In this document: in pieces, positions 1-9,216 of the stretch | Layout of the letters: every line of letters begins with the position of its first letter | How positions within the stretch are numbered: position 1 is the first letter of the stretch | Assembly: GCA_027596075.1 (NCBI GenBank) | Contig: JADGJC010000236.1 | Coordinates: 1 to 15,304, forward strand | DNA length: 15,304 nt | Reading direction: 5' to 3' | Source of the DNA: Rhizophlyctis rosea | Lineage: Eukaryota; Chytridiomycota; Chytridiomycetes; Rhizophlyctidales; Rhizophlyctidaceae | Made by a program: the position numbers and the translations under genes | Notes under the pieces: generated by a model | Database searches by the model: none | What the model saw: only the letters and a program-made list of their open reading frames with translations | Told to the model about the DNA's origin: nothing

Positions 1-3000
1 CGGGCGGGTCGCTGCAGGGTTCGTGAGCACATTTTTTTCTACTTCAAGCGATCATCGTTCCTTACTTGTTCCAATTTTCTTCCCACAAACAGCGAAGCCC
101 TTCTCCTCCTCTTCCGTGGCAAACCCGCCGAATTCTTTCAAAACCTCTCGACACTCCTCTCGATCCTTCCCGTCGCGCTTCCAATCGGTACTTCCATCAT
201 CCCCTTCGCCACGCGCGTCGCCTCGCTACTGACGTACATCCTTAACGGCGTTAAGACGAGACGGTTGGGCGTCCCGTCTGCGCTGCTGGGACTTGTGTGG
301 GGAAGCGTTTGGAGGGCTGTTAAGGGTGTGCTGGAGAGTGTTGTTAGATGGAAGGGTGTGGATGCGGTGAAGGAGTATGTGGTGGAATGGTTGGGTGTGG
401 TGCGCGTGGCGGCTTCGAGGGGGTTTGTGGAGGGGTTCTTAGGGAAGAAGATTAGGGCCCCAGCTGGTGCGGACGGGTTGGACGTGAGGGGTGTTATTGG
501 TCTCGTTTCGATCTTCGGACCTTTTTTGACGGGTGGGGATGAGGATGTGCGGGGCATTGCTGTAGGAGCGGTGGGAAAGGTTTTGAGAATGGGGGTTGAG
601 TGTCTTGGTGGGAGTAGTGGGGAAGTTGAGGAGGGTGTTGTGCCGTGGGTTGTTGGGATTTTGGGTGGGGAGGGGGGTGGGGTTGCGGAAGAAGTGGCTG
701 GGGTTTTGAGGGTGTGGGTTGAGGAGTGGCAGGGGGGGAAGGGAGGGTGGGAGGTTCAAAGGACGGTTAGGGAGGGGGAGGGGAAGGTGGATGTGGGTGG
801 TGGGGATGTAGATATGGTGGATTTGACGGGGGTGGATGAGGGGATTGAAGTTAAGGTTGAGAAGGGGGATGTGATGGAGGTGGATGGTGGTGAGGTTGAG
901 CGGGAGGTGAATGGGTTCAGCGAAGGGGGTTCGTCTTCGACGTCGACCTTCACACCCGTCGGAATCCCGATCGCTAAACCAACCACAACCACAACAACCA
1001 CAACACTACCCCCGAAACCCAAACAGACGAATTTGAACGGCTTCGTAACGAGCAGTAAGGAGAAACCACCCGGCCCTTCCGTATGGGAGAAAATTGCTGC
1101 CGAAGCATTGGCGAGCGACGAGAAACTCAAACCCCCTACCGGCAAGGGCATACCGATTCCTGGTCGTAAACCAACCACTTCTACTGCCTCCCCGGCGGCG
1201 GCGACGAAAGGCGGGTTGCTAAAACAATTGAAAGCTGAAGCGAAGGAGGAGACTAGGGGGGGGCCTGCTGTTGCTTCGGGAGCGCCTGTGCCGCCGGTTG
1301 GGGGAGTGGGAACGATGCATCCCATGGCTATGAAACGGGTTTTGAATGCTGGGAGGGAGTATACGCCTAGTATTGTTGAGGCGGTTCTTCCGCGTGATGA
1401 GGAAGAAGAGGGTGTACCCAAAGTCAAGCGGTCCATGAAAGTCATTGCGGACCCGAACCTTCCTAAAGGTACACGTATCGCCGTTCCGGGCCAATCCTCC
1501 ATCAACGGTACACCATCCCTTCGCGATATCAACGACCTCTACCGGAGGATACTTCAGTGGGATTGTAGTATGGAAGGCGATGTGCCGCCTGGGTGGGAAG
1601 CTCCGAAGGAAGGGAGGGATGTGGTTGGGAGGAAGATGGGGGGTGTGTTTGGGACGCCGGTGGAGTATGCGGAAGCCTTTGAGCCGCTTTTGTTTTTGGA
1701 GTGTTGGAGTCAGTTGATGAAGAGTCGGGAGGAGATGGGGAGGGAGGAGGTGCTTAAGGGGGAGGTTAAGGGTGTTTTGGGGGTTGATGATTTTCATGGT
1801 GGGTTTTTTTTGTGTTTTGGTTGGGGACGATTCGGTGTTGCGTGATTTTGTATTGTGGGTTGGTGACGCGATGTTTCGCCTAATTGATACTGACGGGGTT
1901 TCTTCCATGTCGTTCGGGACTCGTTTGCAGAAATCACTTTCACGACACAAACGAGGGAAACGCGGTTACAGGAACACGACGTGATGCAGATTTATACGAC
2001 GTACCCGATCACATACCCCCCACCCACCCCGCTCCCACCGTCAACAAAATCCTTCATGGGCGTCATCAAATCCTCCAACATCCGCGACGGCCTAACAACC
2101 TTCGTCGTAAGAATCTACTCCTCGGGCCAATACAACATCACATCGTCTCTTCGTACCGGCGCACCTTTTACGCTGATTCGTGCCTACTCACTCACGACAA
2201 CCTACCGAGAATACAACAGTATAATCAACCTACCGAAAATAGTAATGAAGGACGAAGTTCTGAAACCTAGTTCGAAGAGTGGGAGTGTGGCAGTGGGCGA
2301 GAGGGAGGTCGAGCGGTGTGTAAAGAAGTTCGGGGTCAATGAGCCGCAGGCGCGGGCTATTTTGGGTGCTGTGGAGAAGAAGGGGGGGTTTGTGTTGATT
2401 CAGGGCCCGCCTGGTAGCGGAAAGACAAAAACAATCCTCTCCCTTATCTCCGCCTTCCTTACCGGCCGTCAAGGAACCGCTATATCGGTACCCGGCGCCT
2501 CAACCTCCCGCGGGGGGACGGCTATAAGGGGGGGTATGGCCGGACGGATCGCGGCGCCTGTTAGGGGTGAGGGGGGTGTTCAGAAGGGCGGGGCGGGAAC
2601 GTTAGGAGCTGTGCAAGGGAAGAAGAATAGGATGATTTGTTGCGCGCCGAGTAATGCGGCTATTGATGAGATTGCGAGAAGGTTGAAGGTGGGGATTAAT
2701 GATGGGAAGGGGGGTGTGTTTGTGCCGAGGTGTGTGAGGATTGGGACGGTTGAGAGTGTTCATCCTGGGGTTAGGGATATTGCTTTGGTGAGTTTTTGTG
2801 TGGTGTGAAGGTTTTTTGGACTATTTGGGTGTCGGTTTGGGGAATGTTCACGTGGTCGAGCTGTATGCTGATAGTATGATTACATCTCATAGGAAAACCT
2901 CGTCGAAAAAACTCTCCTCGAAGCCCCCGCCTACAAAAAATACCTCAAAGAAGCACAAGATTACGAGAACAAAACCTCTACTTTGAAAAAACGTATCGCG

Positions 3001-4948
3001 GCTCTCAAAGACGAACGAGACACGCTTCGTACCTTGGAACAATCCTCCGAATCTGACCCCTCCAAGTTACGCGAGATCGAAAAACGCATTGGGGGAGTTA
3101 GTAAGCAGATTGCGGACGCTCAGGGGCAGTTGAGTGCTGTTGTTGAGGGGGGCAGTGTGCGGCCGGGGAGTGCGCAGGCTAGGGATAGAGCTAAGAGGCA
3201 GGTTAAGGTTGAGGTTTTGATGGGGTGTGATGTTGTGTTGTGTACGTTATCAGGGGCTGGGCATGATATTTTTGGGGATATTGATGATTTTGAGTTTCCT
3301 ACGGTGAGTGGGGATGCTTTTTTACAGAGAAGGGTTTCGTTATCTGGGATTGGGTAGATGACTGATTTTGGTTTTTGTTGGGGGGTGACAGGTTATTATT
3401 GATGAAGCGTGTCAGAGTGTTGAGCTGAGTACGTTGATTCCGTTGAGGTATGGGGCTAAGAAGTGTATTATGGTTGGAGGTAAGGAGTTGGTTTGAGAGT
3501 GTTTTGGTTATGGGAGCTTGATGTAAGGGTTTGTCTGATTGCCGTGTATGTTTGCAGACCCGAACCAGTTGCCACCCACGGTCATTTCGGAGATTGCGAA
3601 GAAGTATGATTATGAGAGGAGTTTGTTCCAAAGGATTATGGCTACCCAGCCGGGGAGTGTGCATTTGTTGAGGTAAATAGCGAAACTCACTTCAACTTAT
3701 TATTTTTACCTTCTCGCTATACTCACCCCTGTCCCCGCCGCAGCATCCAATACCGCATGCACCCCTCGATCTCAATCTTCCCCTCCACCCAATTCTACGG
3801 CAACAAGTTGCGCGACGCGCCGGAGCTTGCGAGTAAATGCGCGGCGGTGTGGCATAAGCATCCTGAGGGGCTTTTTCCGCCGTATCGGGTGTGGAATGTG
3901 AAGGAAGGGAGGGAGGTGACGAAGAGTGGTGGAGGTGGGGGTGGGAGTTATTGGAATTTGGAGGAGGCGGGGCTGTGTGCCGATTTGGTTGTGAGGATTT
4001 GTGGGGAGTTTGCGGGTGTGGATGTGAGTTTTTTGAATTTTTTGGTTCATGTGATGAGGGAAGAGAGGGATGGCATGCGTTATAGGTTGGCTGACGCTCT
4101 TCATTTTGTAGTTCGCGGGCAAGATTGGTGTTATTACGTTCTACAAGAAGCAAGTGAGGATGATCAAGGATGAGTTTGTGAGACGGTTTGGGAGGGGTGT
4201 GTTGGAGAAGGTTGATATTGGGACGGTAAGTTAATATCCAAGAGCAATATTGGTTGGACCGAGTATTTCGGTTTTAGACTCACGGTTTTTTGTGATTTAG
4301 GTCGACGGTTTCCAAGGACAAGAGAAGGATATTATCATTCTTTCGTGTGTGCGGGCTAATGATGGGAGGGGTGTTGGGTTTATTAGGGATGTTAGGCGTA
4401 TGGTGAGTGTTTGCGACATTTGTCTTTTTCATGGTTATATTGCTTGTGCTAATGTTTGCTGTGACGATTTTCAGAACGTGGCGTTGACTCGATCGAAGAG
4501 CTCGTGTTTTGTGTTGGGGCACGTGCCGACTTTGAAGACGGATAAGACGTGGAGGAAGTTGGTGGATGATGCTGAGGCTAGGGGGGTTTTGTTTGATGTG
4601 AGTTTTTTGCGTTGATGTTGTGAAGATTGGAAGGGGATGGTAGTCATTCGATATTGATCTTTCTTTCTTTGTGCAGTTGACGATGTCGAAATGGAAACAA
4701 GATCTTCCTGTTGAGATACCGCGTAATATCTTTGGGTTGAACGGGGATGTGGAGATGGAGGAAGCTAATGAGGATGCGGAGGGGGTGCATGATCATGGGG
4801 TTACGGTATGTATTGTTATGACTTTGCTCAACGCCAATGTTTGATTGATTGACGTGTTTAAATTTAGGTGAGCCGAGTAAGAGGGCGGGAAGAGTACTCG
4901 GATATTGATTCGGCGAGGGCGGAGAAGAGGATTAAGATTGAGGGGTAG
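1..4948 (+). CDS. SEN1: Sen1/senataxin-type superfamily 1 RNA-DNA helicase, 5' partial, 12 exons
   Basis: Exons by splice signal and frame: 1-22, 93-1798, 1931-2787, 2893-3303, 3392-3479, 3558-3672, 3744-4023, 4112-4225, 4301-4402, 4475-4597, 4677-4805, 4868-4948 (TAG). They join into 1341 residues with no frame break; the true start lies upstream. Seen in order: a helical, repeat-like N-terminal region (about residues 8-250), a low-complexity linker (about 280-440), a Sen1-like stretch with RRILQWD and EPLLFLECW, then the helicase core: NEPQARAI, Walker A GPPGSGKT (734-741), CAPSNAA (813-819), a coiled-coil insert (about 872-940), DEACQ (1002-1006), GDPNQLPPT, SIQYRMHP (1066-1073), VDGFQGQE (1198-1205), NVALTRSKS (1232-1240). 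The tail is acidic, then basic (EKRIKI). Family knowledge: Sen1 is a nuclear 5'-3' helicase that unwinds RNA-DNA hybrids and terminates non-coding RNA transcription. All catalytic motifs are intact, so it should be functional. Upf1 or Dna2 are less likely, given the fungal Sen1-like SIQYRMHP and N-terminal region. Confidence 0.95.
93..911 (+). other. SEN1: SEN1 N-terminal helical region (large scaffold domain, C-terminal part)
   Basis: This part of exon 2 reads as hydrophobic, Leu/Val-rich helices, for example EALLLLFRGKPAEFF and TSIIPFATRVASLLTYIL near the start. It resembles the end of the conserved Sen1 N-terminal region, which in yeast binds RNA polymerase II and other partners. From about 270 onward the composition turns very Gly/Val/Glu-rich (GGEGGGVAEEV, GKVDVGGGDVDMVDL). 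This partly reflects a local switch to GGN/GTN codons, so domain assignment is weaker there. The downstream ATG at 1312, and the Val codon at 265 that opens a long frame, are internal and not the gene start, because the frame is open upstream to the intron ending at 92. Confidence 0.6.
912..1420 (+). other. SEN1: SEN1 disordered linker with eight-threonine tract
   Basis: Residues about 280-450 are rich in Ser, Thr, Pro, Lys and Gly, including eight consecutive Thr codons at 982-1005 made of ACA/ACC triplets. Basic peptides such as GIPIPGRKP and LLKQLKAEAKEE follow. It separates the N-terminal region from the helicase part, as the unstructured linker does in known Sen1 proteins. The Thr run is a simple-sequence triplet tract and may vary in length among strains (inference). 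Confidence 0.6.
2335..4597 (+). other. SEN1: SEN1 superfamily 1B helicase core (exons 3-10)
   Basis: The core starts at the Q-motif-like NEPQARAI and runs to NVALTRSKS and the following LGHVPTL. RecA-like domain 1 carries Walker A (2404-2427), CAPSNAA (about 2641), DEACQ (about 3401) and GDPNQLPP, whose Asp codon is split by the intron 3480-3557. RecA-like domain 2 carries YRMHP (about 3754), VDGFQGQEKDIIILS (from 4301) and NVALTRSKS (from 4475). Several exon borders coincide with motif borders. Between Walker A and CAPSNAA sits a Gly/Arg-rich insertion (about 2461-2620) where yeast Sen1 also has a variable loop. The segment 2893-3170 is a Lys/Glu-rich coiled coil corresponding to the stalk/prong region of Upf1-like helicases. 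Confidence 0.9.
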
Positions 4949-5515
4949 GGCGTAACATGAGTAAATAGCGTGTGTAGCTGGACGTAGATGATGGTGGATG
5001 TAGAAATGGTGATTGGATCATGTATGTAGCGGTATTTATTACAGTAGGTCTGTACAGTAGCTAGTTATTTCCATATTCCCGGCGTATGATTAAATGAGGA
5101 TTGTATTTAAGGATAGTGTGGTAGCATAAGTATTGCTTTCGCGACATAAGAGTTAGACGGCGGCTGTATTTTGTGACTTTCTTTGGACCGACCAAGTCTG
5201 CGTTCACAAGCATCGCTGGTTCTGGAGTTATTCACATGAAGGTTGCCCTCTTGGCAAAGGGAAAAAAAACATCCAATATGATGAAGAAACTATCACCAAA
5301 TGAGACAGGACGGCCTTCATTGGCTGCATGCAGGTTTCCTTGATCGGTTGTCATTGGCTTGGGTAATACAATTGATCCACGTTGTGGGTGATAGCTGCAT
5401 TGCTACGGTGTAAGCCAGTGACCTTTTCTGAAAATCCCATCATGGGGTGGGAAGACCCTGTGGACAGCACTATGATATTGTCCTATCATCATCACCAGGT
5501 CTATGGCATGGCATT

Positions 5516-5530
5516 ACTGATCAGATCAGT
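5516..5530. repeat. short palindrome ACTGATC-A-GATCAGT
   Basis: Two perfect 7-base arms flank a single base. It lies about 570 bases after the SEN1 stop. It could be a protein-binding site or chance; arms this short are expected now and then by chance, and nothing nearby needs it. Confidence 0.3.
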
Positions 5531-6198
5531 GATTGATAGACTGTGAAAAGTGAAGGACTGGTGTGATGTTCGCCAACCATTTTCGTTTCCATGCACAAAA
5601 ACATTCACAAAAGCTTTTTGGCCCGTTCCACGGAAAACATTGCCGGCATGCCACTAATGTGAAAACTGCAGTTCCAAACACCTTCAGTACCTTCGAGACA
5701 ATCCCATCCCAGTTCAGAGTCACATCTGCGACATTTTGATGGCTGCAATGCACACAACTGGAGCACGTGTCGTTGCAGTCAACTATCTGCCAACTCGTCA
5801 TCATCATTACAAATGCTCTCAGTAGCACGCGGAGGACGACTCGGAATCACACACCTACTGGTGATCACCACAACCTGCAAGGGATGGGCATCTTGTCGCA
5901 GTGCCTTGACCTGGCTGTACCTGCCCAACGATGCAGCCAGAAGGGTTGGTGTTTCGTTTTTGACCTTGGAAGCCAAAAGGGTTGGTGTTTCGTTTTTGAC
6001 CTTGGAAGACATTCCTTGAATTTTTTGGATGTTTTTTGCGTCGTTTAGTATTGGGCCACCAAATTTGGCTGCTTGGCAAATATGAGGAAGAGGTGAAGAA
6101 TGTGGGTTGTTCCATTCGCATGTGTAGTTCTGCATCTGGATATTACCCAAGTGCATTTTACTGCCAAGTGCGTCGAGGATGGTGGGGAACTTTAACAC
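5526..6198 (-). other. two overlapping weak frames, one Cys-rich with a hydrophobic stretch; possible relic
   Basis: One minus frame (6198-5779, 139 codons) and another (5828-5526, 100 codons) overlap in different phases. The second has clustered cysteines (DTCSSCVHC) followed by a hydrophobic stretch (FGTAVFTLVAC), as in an extracellular Cys-rich segment before a membrane helix. The first contains a 12-residue in-frame tandem duplication (KVKNETPTLLAS twice). I recognise no family, no start context and no supported splice pattern. The lengths are near what chance allows in 4 kb. Treat it as a possible gene fragment only. Confidence 0.2.
5935..6008. repeat. 36-bp direct tandem duplication, two copies
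   Basis: Copy 1 is 5935-5970 and copy 2 is 5971-6006, with the match running two bases further. The copies differ at one position (G at 5940, A at 5976), so the duplication is recent compared with the decay around it. The unit length is a multiple of three and keeps frame on both strands. This is direct sequence evidence; any function is unknown. Confidence 0.95.
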
Positions 6199-6765
6199 TC
6201 TTTTTGCGCAATCTTCATTGTGGGGTCTTTGTCGTTGCTAACAGAAATCAATACATGCCTCAATATGTCAGGTCATGGGACCCATCGCATAAGGTCCAAT
6301 TGCTTGTATCACTCTTTTCAAAACTGGATCTTACGCATCTATTCTAATCCCCGCTCACGTTCAGCTGATTTTCTTCAATCTGGGTTGCCATACTCACAGT
6401 TTGACCTTCAATGTAAAGGACTCGATCTTGTAACCCATGGTTTTTCCCCCTCGACATGATCAGCCATGAACTTTGTCCGAGACATCGTTACAGCAAGATT
6501 TGTAACCGCTCGAGTAAATCCAATACAGTTGGTAGAGGGACGAGGTCTGTGATCGCCACTCTGATCAATGATTTGAGGGAAGGGCCCCAATGTGGATTTT
6601 TGGTTATCATGTCTCACCTCAGCACAGAGTCATCGTGGTAGGGCGTTCAAGGCCAGTCTGAGGGTTTGATGAGCTGCGTAGCAAGTGTGGCAGCTCGAAA
6701 AGTCTGATATGCATGACATCCCCTTCATCGCAAACGTATCAAGAGGCCGCGCCCGTTGTGACCGA

Positions 6766-6792
6766 CCCCCCCCCCCCCCCCCCGCCCCCCCC
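6766..6792. repeat. poly-C tract C18-G-C8 followed by GCGCGC and A7
   Basis: Eighteen C are followed by one G and eight more C, then an alternating GC stretch and seven A. The minus strand is therefore a G8-C-G18 run with G-quadruplex potential, and the plus strand could form an i-motif. The length is uncertain because sequencing and assembly often miscount such runs. The plus-strand frame that reads it as a polyproline run (from 6713) is not a believable gene. Confidence 0.9.
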
Positions 6793-7415
6793 GCGCGCAA
6801 AAAAATTAGGTACAGATAATGATGATAATGGAGGATCTAAAAGTCCTTGCACTGAAGGAATACAGCGCCTTGATCACAGGCACTTACGTATTTGCATTAA
6901 CAGCTGCTACAAACATTTTTTTTTGAAACCGTTTTGACAAAGGAACTGGAGGACAGGTAAGCGCCACATTTGTAGTGATTCACATGCTTTCTCGTTTCAA
7001 GGTGGAGCACTCCGGGAATTACCCGATTCAATTTCCTAAGACGCAATGAATGGAGTTGTTTGTTTTCACAACCGTGCAGGTGGTGGGACCATGAGAGTTT
7101 GAGAAGGTGCAGTGTGCATGGGTTTTTGGAATGCACATTGTGTTCATGATAGGTGCAGTAACGTCACTTTTTGATGCCGGGATTCTGACTGAGTTGCTCA
7201 AGTCATCGAACAACTCTTCCTTGCAAGTTTGTCAGAAGGCGCTTTGCCCACTGTATTTGGCCGTTGCTCTGCAGGTCGCGAGCAATCGAGACATACCCAA
7301 AGCTTAGCAAGTTTCAGTCGGAGTAGATATCAGGAACATGCTGCTCAATCGCAATGACCTTGGGTCGCAGGCAATGTTTTTTCTACCCGACCATCTAATG
7401 CAGGTTCAATTCTTG

Positions 7416-7872
7416 CTATGTATGTGCCATGTATCTCACGAGTCGTGAAGTTTTCCACAGGAGCTGAGCAGAGTCATACTCTATGGCAAGCCTTTCAAAC
7501 GGACTCACGACACTGTCAACTTTTTGCGCCAAATCTGGAAACTGAATGCAGTGGTCTACTGGGAGTGTACCTCCTGCTGAAAGCCTTTCCCGGGCGAAAA
7601 ACATCGACGCGAAGACGGGCAGAACGTTGGAATTAACCATTCATCATAGAGATTCGCCACTCGTGGAGTTTGTTTGAAGATTGATGGAGGGACGACGGTC
7701 TATCCAACGTCTCATCAAAGGAGCATACCGCCTTGGCAAAAAAACGGATGCAAATTTCAATGAAGGGATGCATTGAGCCCTCCTGTGAAGAGAACGCCCC
7801 ACGCCGTGAAGCAATTACTTGCAGATGGTGGGCGCGACAAAAATGACGAGAATTCAACTCCATATCAAACAA
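7416..7872 (-). other. two weak overlapping frames joined at a frame change; possible relic
   Basis: On the minus strand a 79-codon frame (7872-7633) ends in TAA while a 74-codon frame (7640-7416) starts eight bases earlier in another phase. The peptides look protein-like (CIRFFAKAVCSFDETLD; LPVFASMFFARERL), so a single older frame broken by a small indel is possible. There is no recognisable domain and no intron that bridges them convincingly. Chance is a serious alternative. Confidence 0.18.
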
Positions 7873-8454
7873 TCTCTACTTCAGAAGCATCAAATGAACT
7901 ACACGCACATAACACACGGAGTTCCTCCTTGCCCTTGACTTTCACATCTCGTTGGCGACTAAAGGAAACTTCAGAGTGCGAGTCGTACGTGGGAGTTGCA
8001 CACCAGGCTGATTGTTCACGTGCAGTAAATTTGCAACCCGCCAGGATCTGCTACTTATCCATTATTTGGGAACATAGATTTCTGGCAGGGAGTTGATGTG
8101 AGAAGTTGAAGACGATACGAGACAGCATTGTCCTTCACCTATCTCAGGGACCGGCCACACGTATAGCAGCCCGCTTATGTATTACACGTCGGCGCAACTT
8201 AATTCGGGTTGCGGAGTATGCACCTTCAACGAGGACTCTCAATAGGTACGGTGCGTAATTGACGAAGCTGTTGCTCAACATGTTCTTGCATCAATCTTGT
8301 GTTGAATCAGGATCTGGAAGGGAAAAGTGATCCGCTAGAGCTCCGAAGTTATTTCAACGTTCAGACAAGGTAGCCTATCATTTCGATGAAATGCGTCGCC
8401 GCCCTTCCTTGCATACAAGTGCTGTTACACAACTGATGAGGACTGATGAACCTT

Positions 8455-8778
8455 TCAGATACGTGGTGCTTTAAGTTGTGTTCGAAAACCACCAGGAGAC
8501 CCGATAGACCTCACGTTGTGAGATGACAGAAAAGCACATTGGTCACCATCATCGGTTTCTGATGGCTGGCACCTTTCTGAACAGCTCATATCGGCATCAA
8601 CTGCACCGGTAAGAGTCTGCTGCAGACTGACGAGCTCGGATGTCTTGTTCCTTTTTTGTAGTCCCCTTCCAACCGATGCTATGAATTTTTTGAAATACGA
8701 ACTGCCAGCAATGGTGGCTTGTACAATCAGTGGCACAGCCATCGTTTCCACCAGGATCTCATCAATCAGCACTTCCAT
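8455..8778 (-). other. weak 107-codon frame, hypothetical
   Basis: The minus-strand frame begins MEVLIDEILVETMAVPLIVQ and continues through a Lys-rich stretch to a Cys/Ser/Asp-rich end. Upstream in the same frame the sequence stays open for about 30 more codons beyond one TGA. The plus strand of the same segment also has a 111-codon frame with hydrophobic stretches (8645-8980), so the choice of strand is not secure. No family recognised. Confidence 0.18.
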
Positions 8779-9108
8779 CAGGGATCAATTGAGGATCATG
8801 GCCTGTTTCATTCTCGGAACATTCTTCGGAACATGCTCGGGGAAGTGGGGGTGCATCATATGTGGAGGACTGTTCACCTACCAAGCAAGTTACCTACGAT
8901 TTCGCTCACTGGAAGGGATTGAAGCAGGACATATACCCTTGCCCACAAGGATCGGTGGCAAAAAAGCGGTGGAGAAATGAAGCCAGCCATCAAAAATGGA
9001 TTGTTGCGCGATGGAAAAATTGTGTTTATGCCAGTTAGCTTAATCGGACTTGTCAGACTGCGTTTCGCTGAATACCGTCTTCTCGTCGGCAATGAAGGAT
9101 GAGAAACC

Positions 9109-9114
9109 TATAAA
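9109..9114 (+). promoter_or_regulatory. TATA box of the reductase gene
   Basis: TATAAA lies 108 bases before the ATG at 9217. Initiation about 30 bases downstream would leave a 5' leader of roughly 75 bases. That leader is pyrimidine-rich (the stretch before the ATG is CATCCCTCTTCCTACAACC), which is common in fungal leaders. Promoter assignment is by position and motif only. Confidence 0.55.
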
Positions 9115-9216
9115 GGGCCATTGTGCCTGCTGCGATTTTCCAGCTGCTCAAGACTTCTAAAACCGAAACCTTCAAATCCACTGTTTTCGCATCCCTCTTC
9201 CTACAACCAAGTAAAG

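Larger units (their letters stand above)
4949..9108. other. gene-poor spacer between SEN1 and the reductase gene
   Basis: About 4.2 kb without a gene I can support. Codon structure stops abruptly at the SEN1 TAG, and base composition becomes mixed with no sustained open frame. I looked on both strands for transposase, reverse transcriptase or integrase motifs, long terminal repeats and tRNA genes, and found none. It holds a short palindrome, a 36-bp tandem duplication, a poly-C tract and several weak minus-strand frames, listed separately. The first 100-200 bases (stop codon to about 5100) are AT-richer and probably contain the SEN1 3' UTR, but no canonical AATAAA is visible. Confidence 0.6.

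Noticed and set aside
756..1532. A 258-codon antisense frame across SEN1 exon 2
   Set aside because: It is the complement of the SEN1 reading frame. Its Val run is the complement of the Thr triplet tract, and it has no family resemblance. The long length follows from the skewed codon use of the sense gene.
6713..6937. Plus-strand frame with a nine-proline run
   Set aside because: The prolines come only from the poly-C tract; the flanks lack coding character, and the tract length is uncertain.
7400..7416. A perfect T-arm-like hairpin, GCAGG-TTCAATT-CTTGC, with a B-box-like sequence
   Set aside because: No A box, anticodon arm or matching acceptor stem is present in the 60 bases upstream, so it is not a tRNA gene.
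8645..8980. Plus-strand 111-codon frame with hydrophobic stretches
   Set aside because: It overlaps an equally plausible minus-strand frame, has no recognised domain, and its length is within chance expectation for the spacer.
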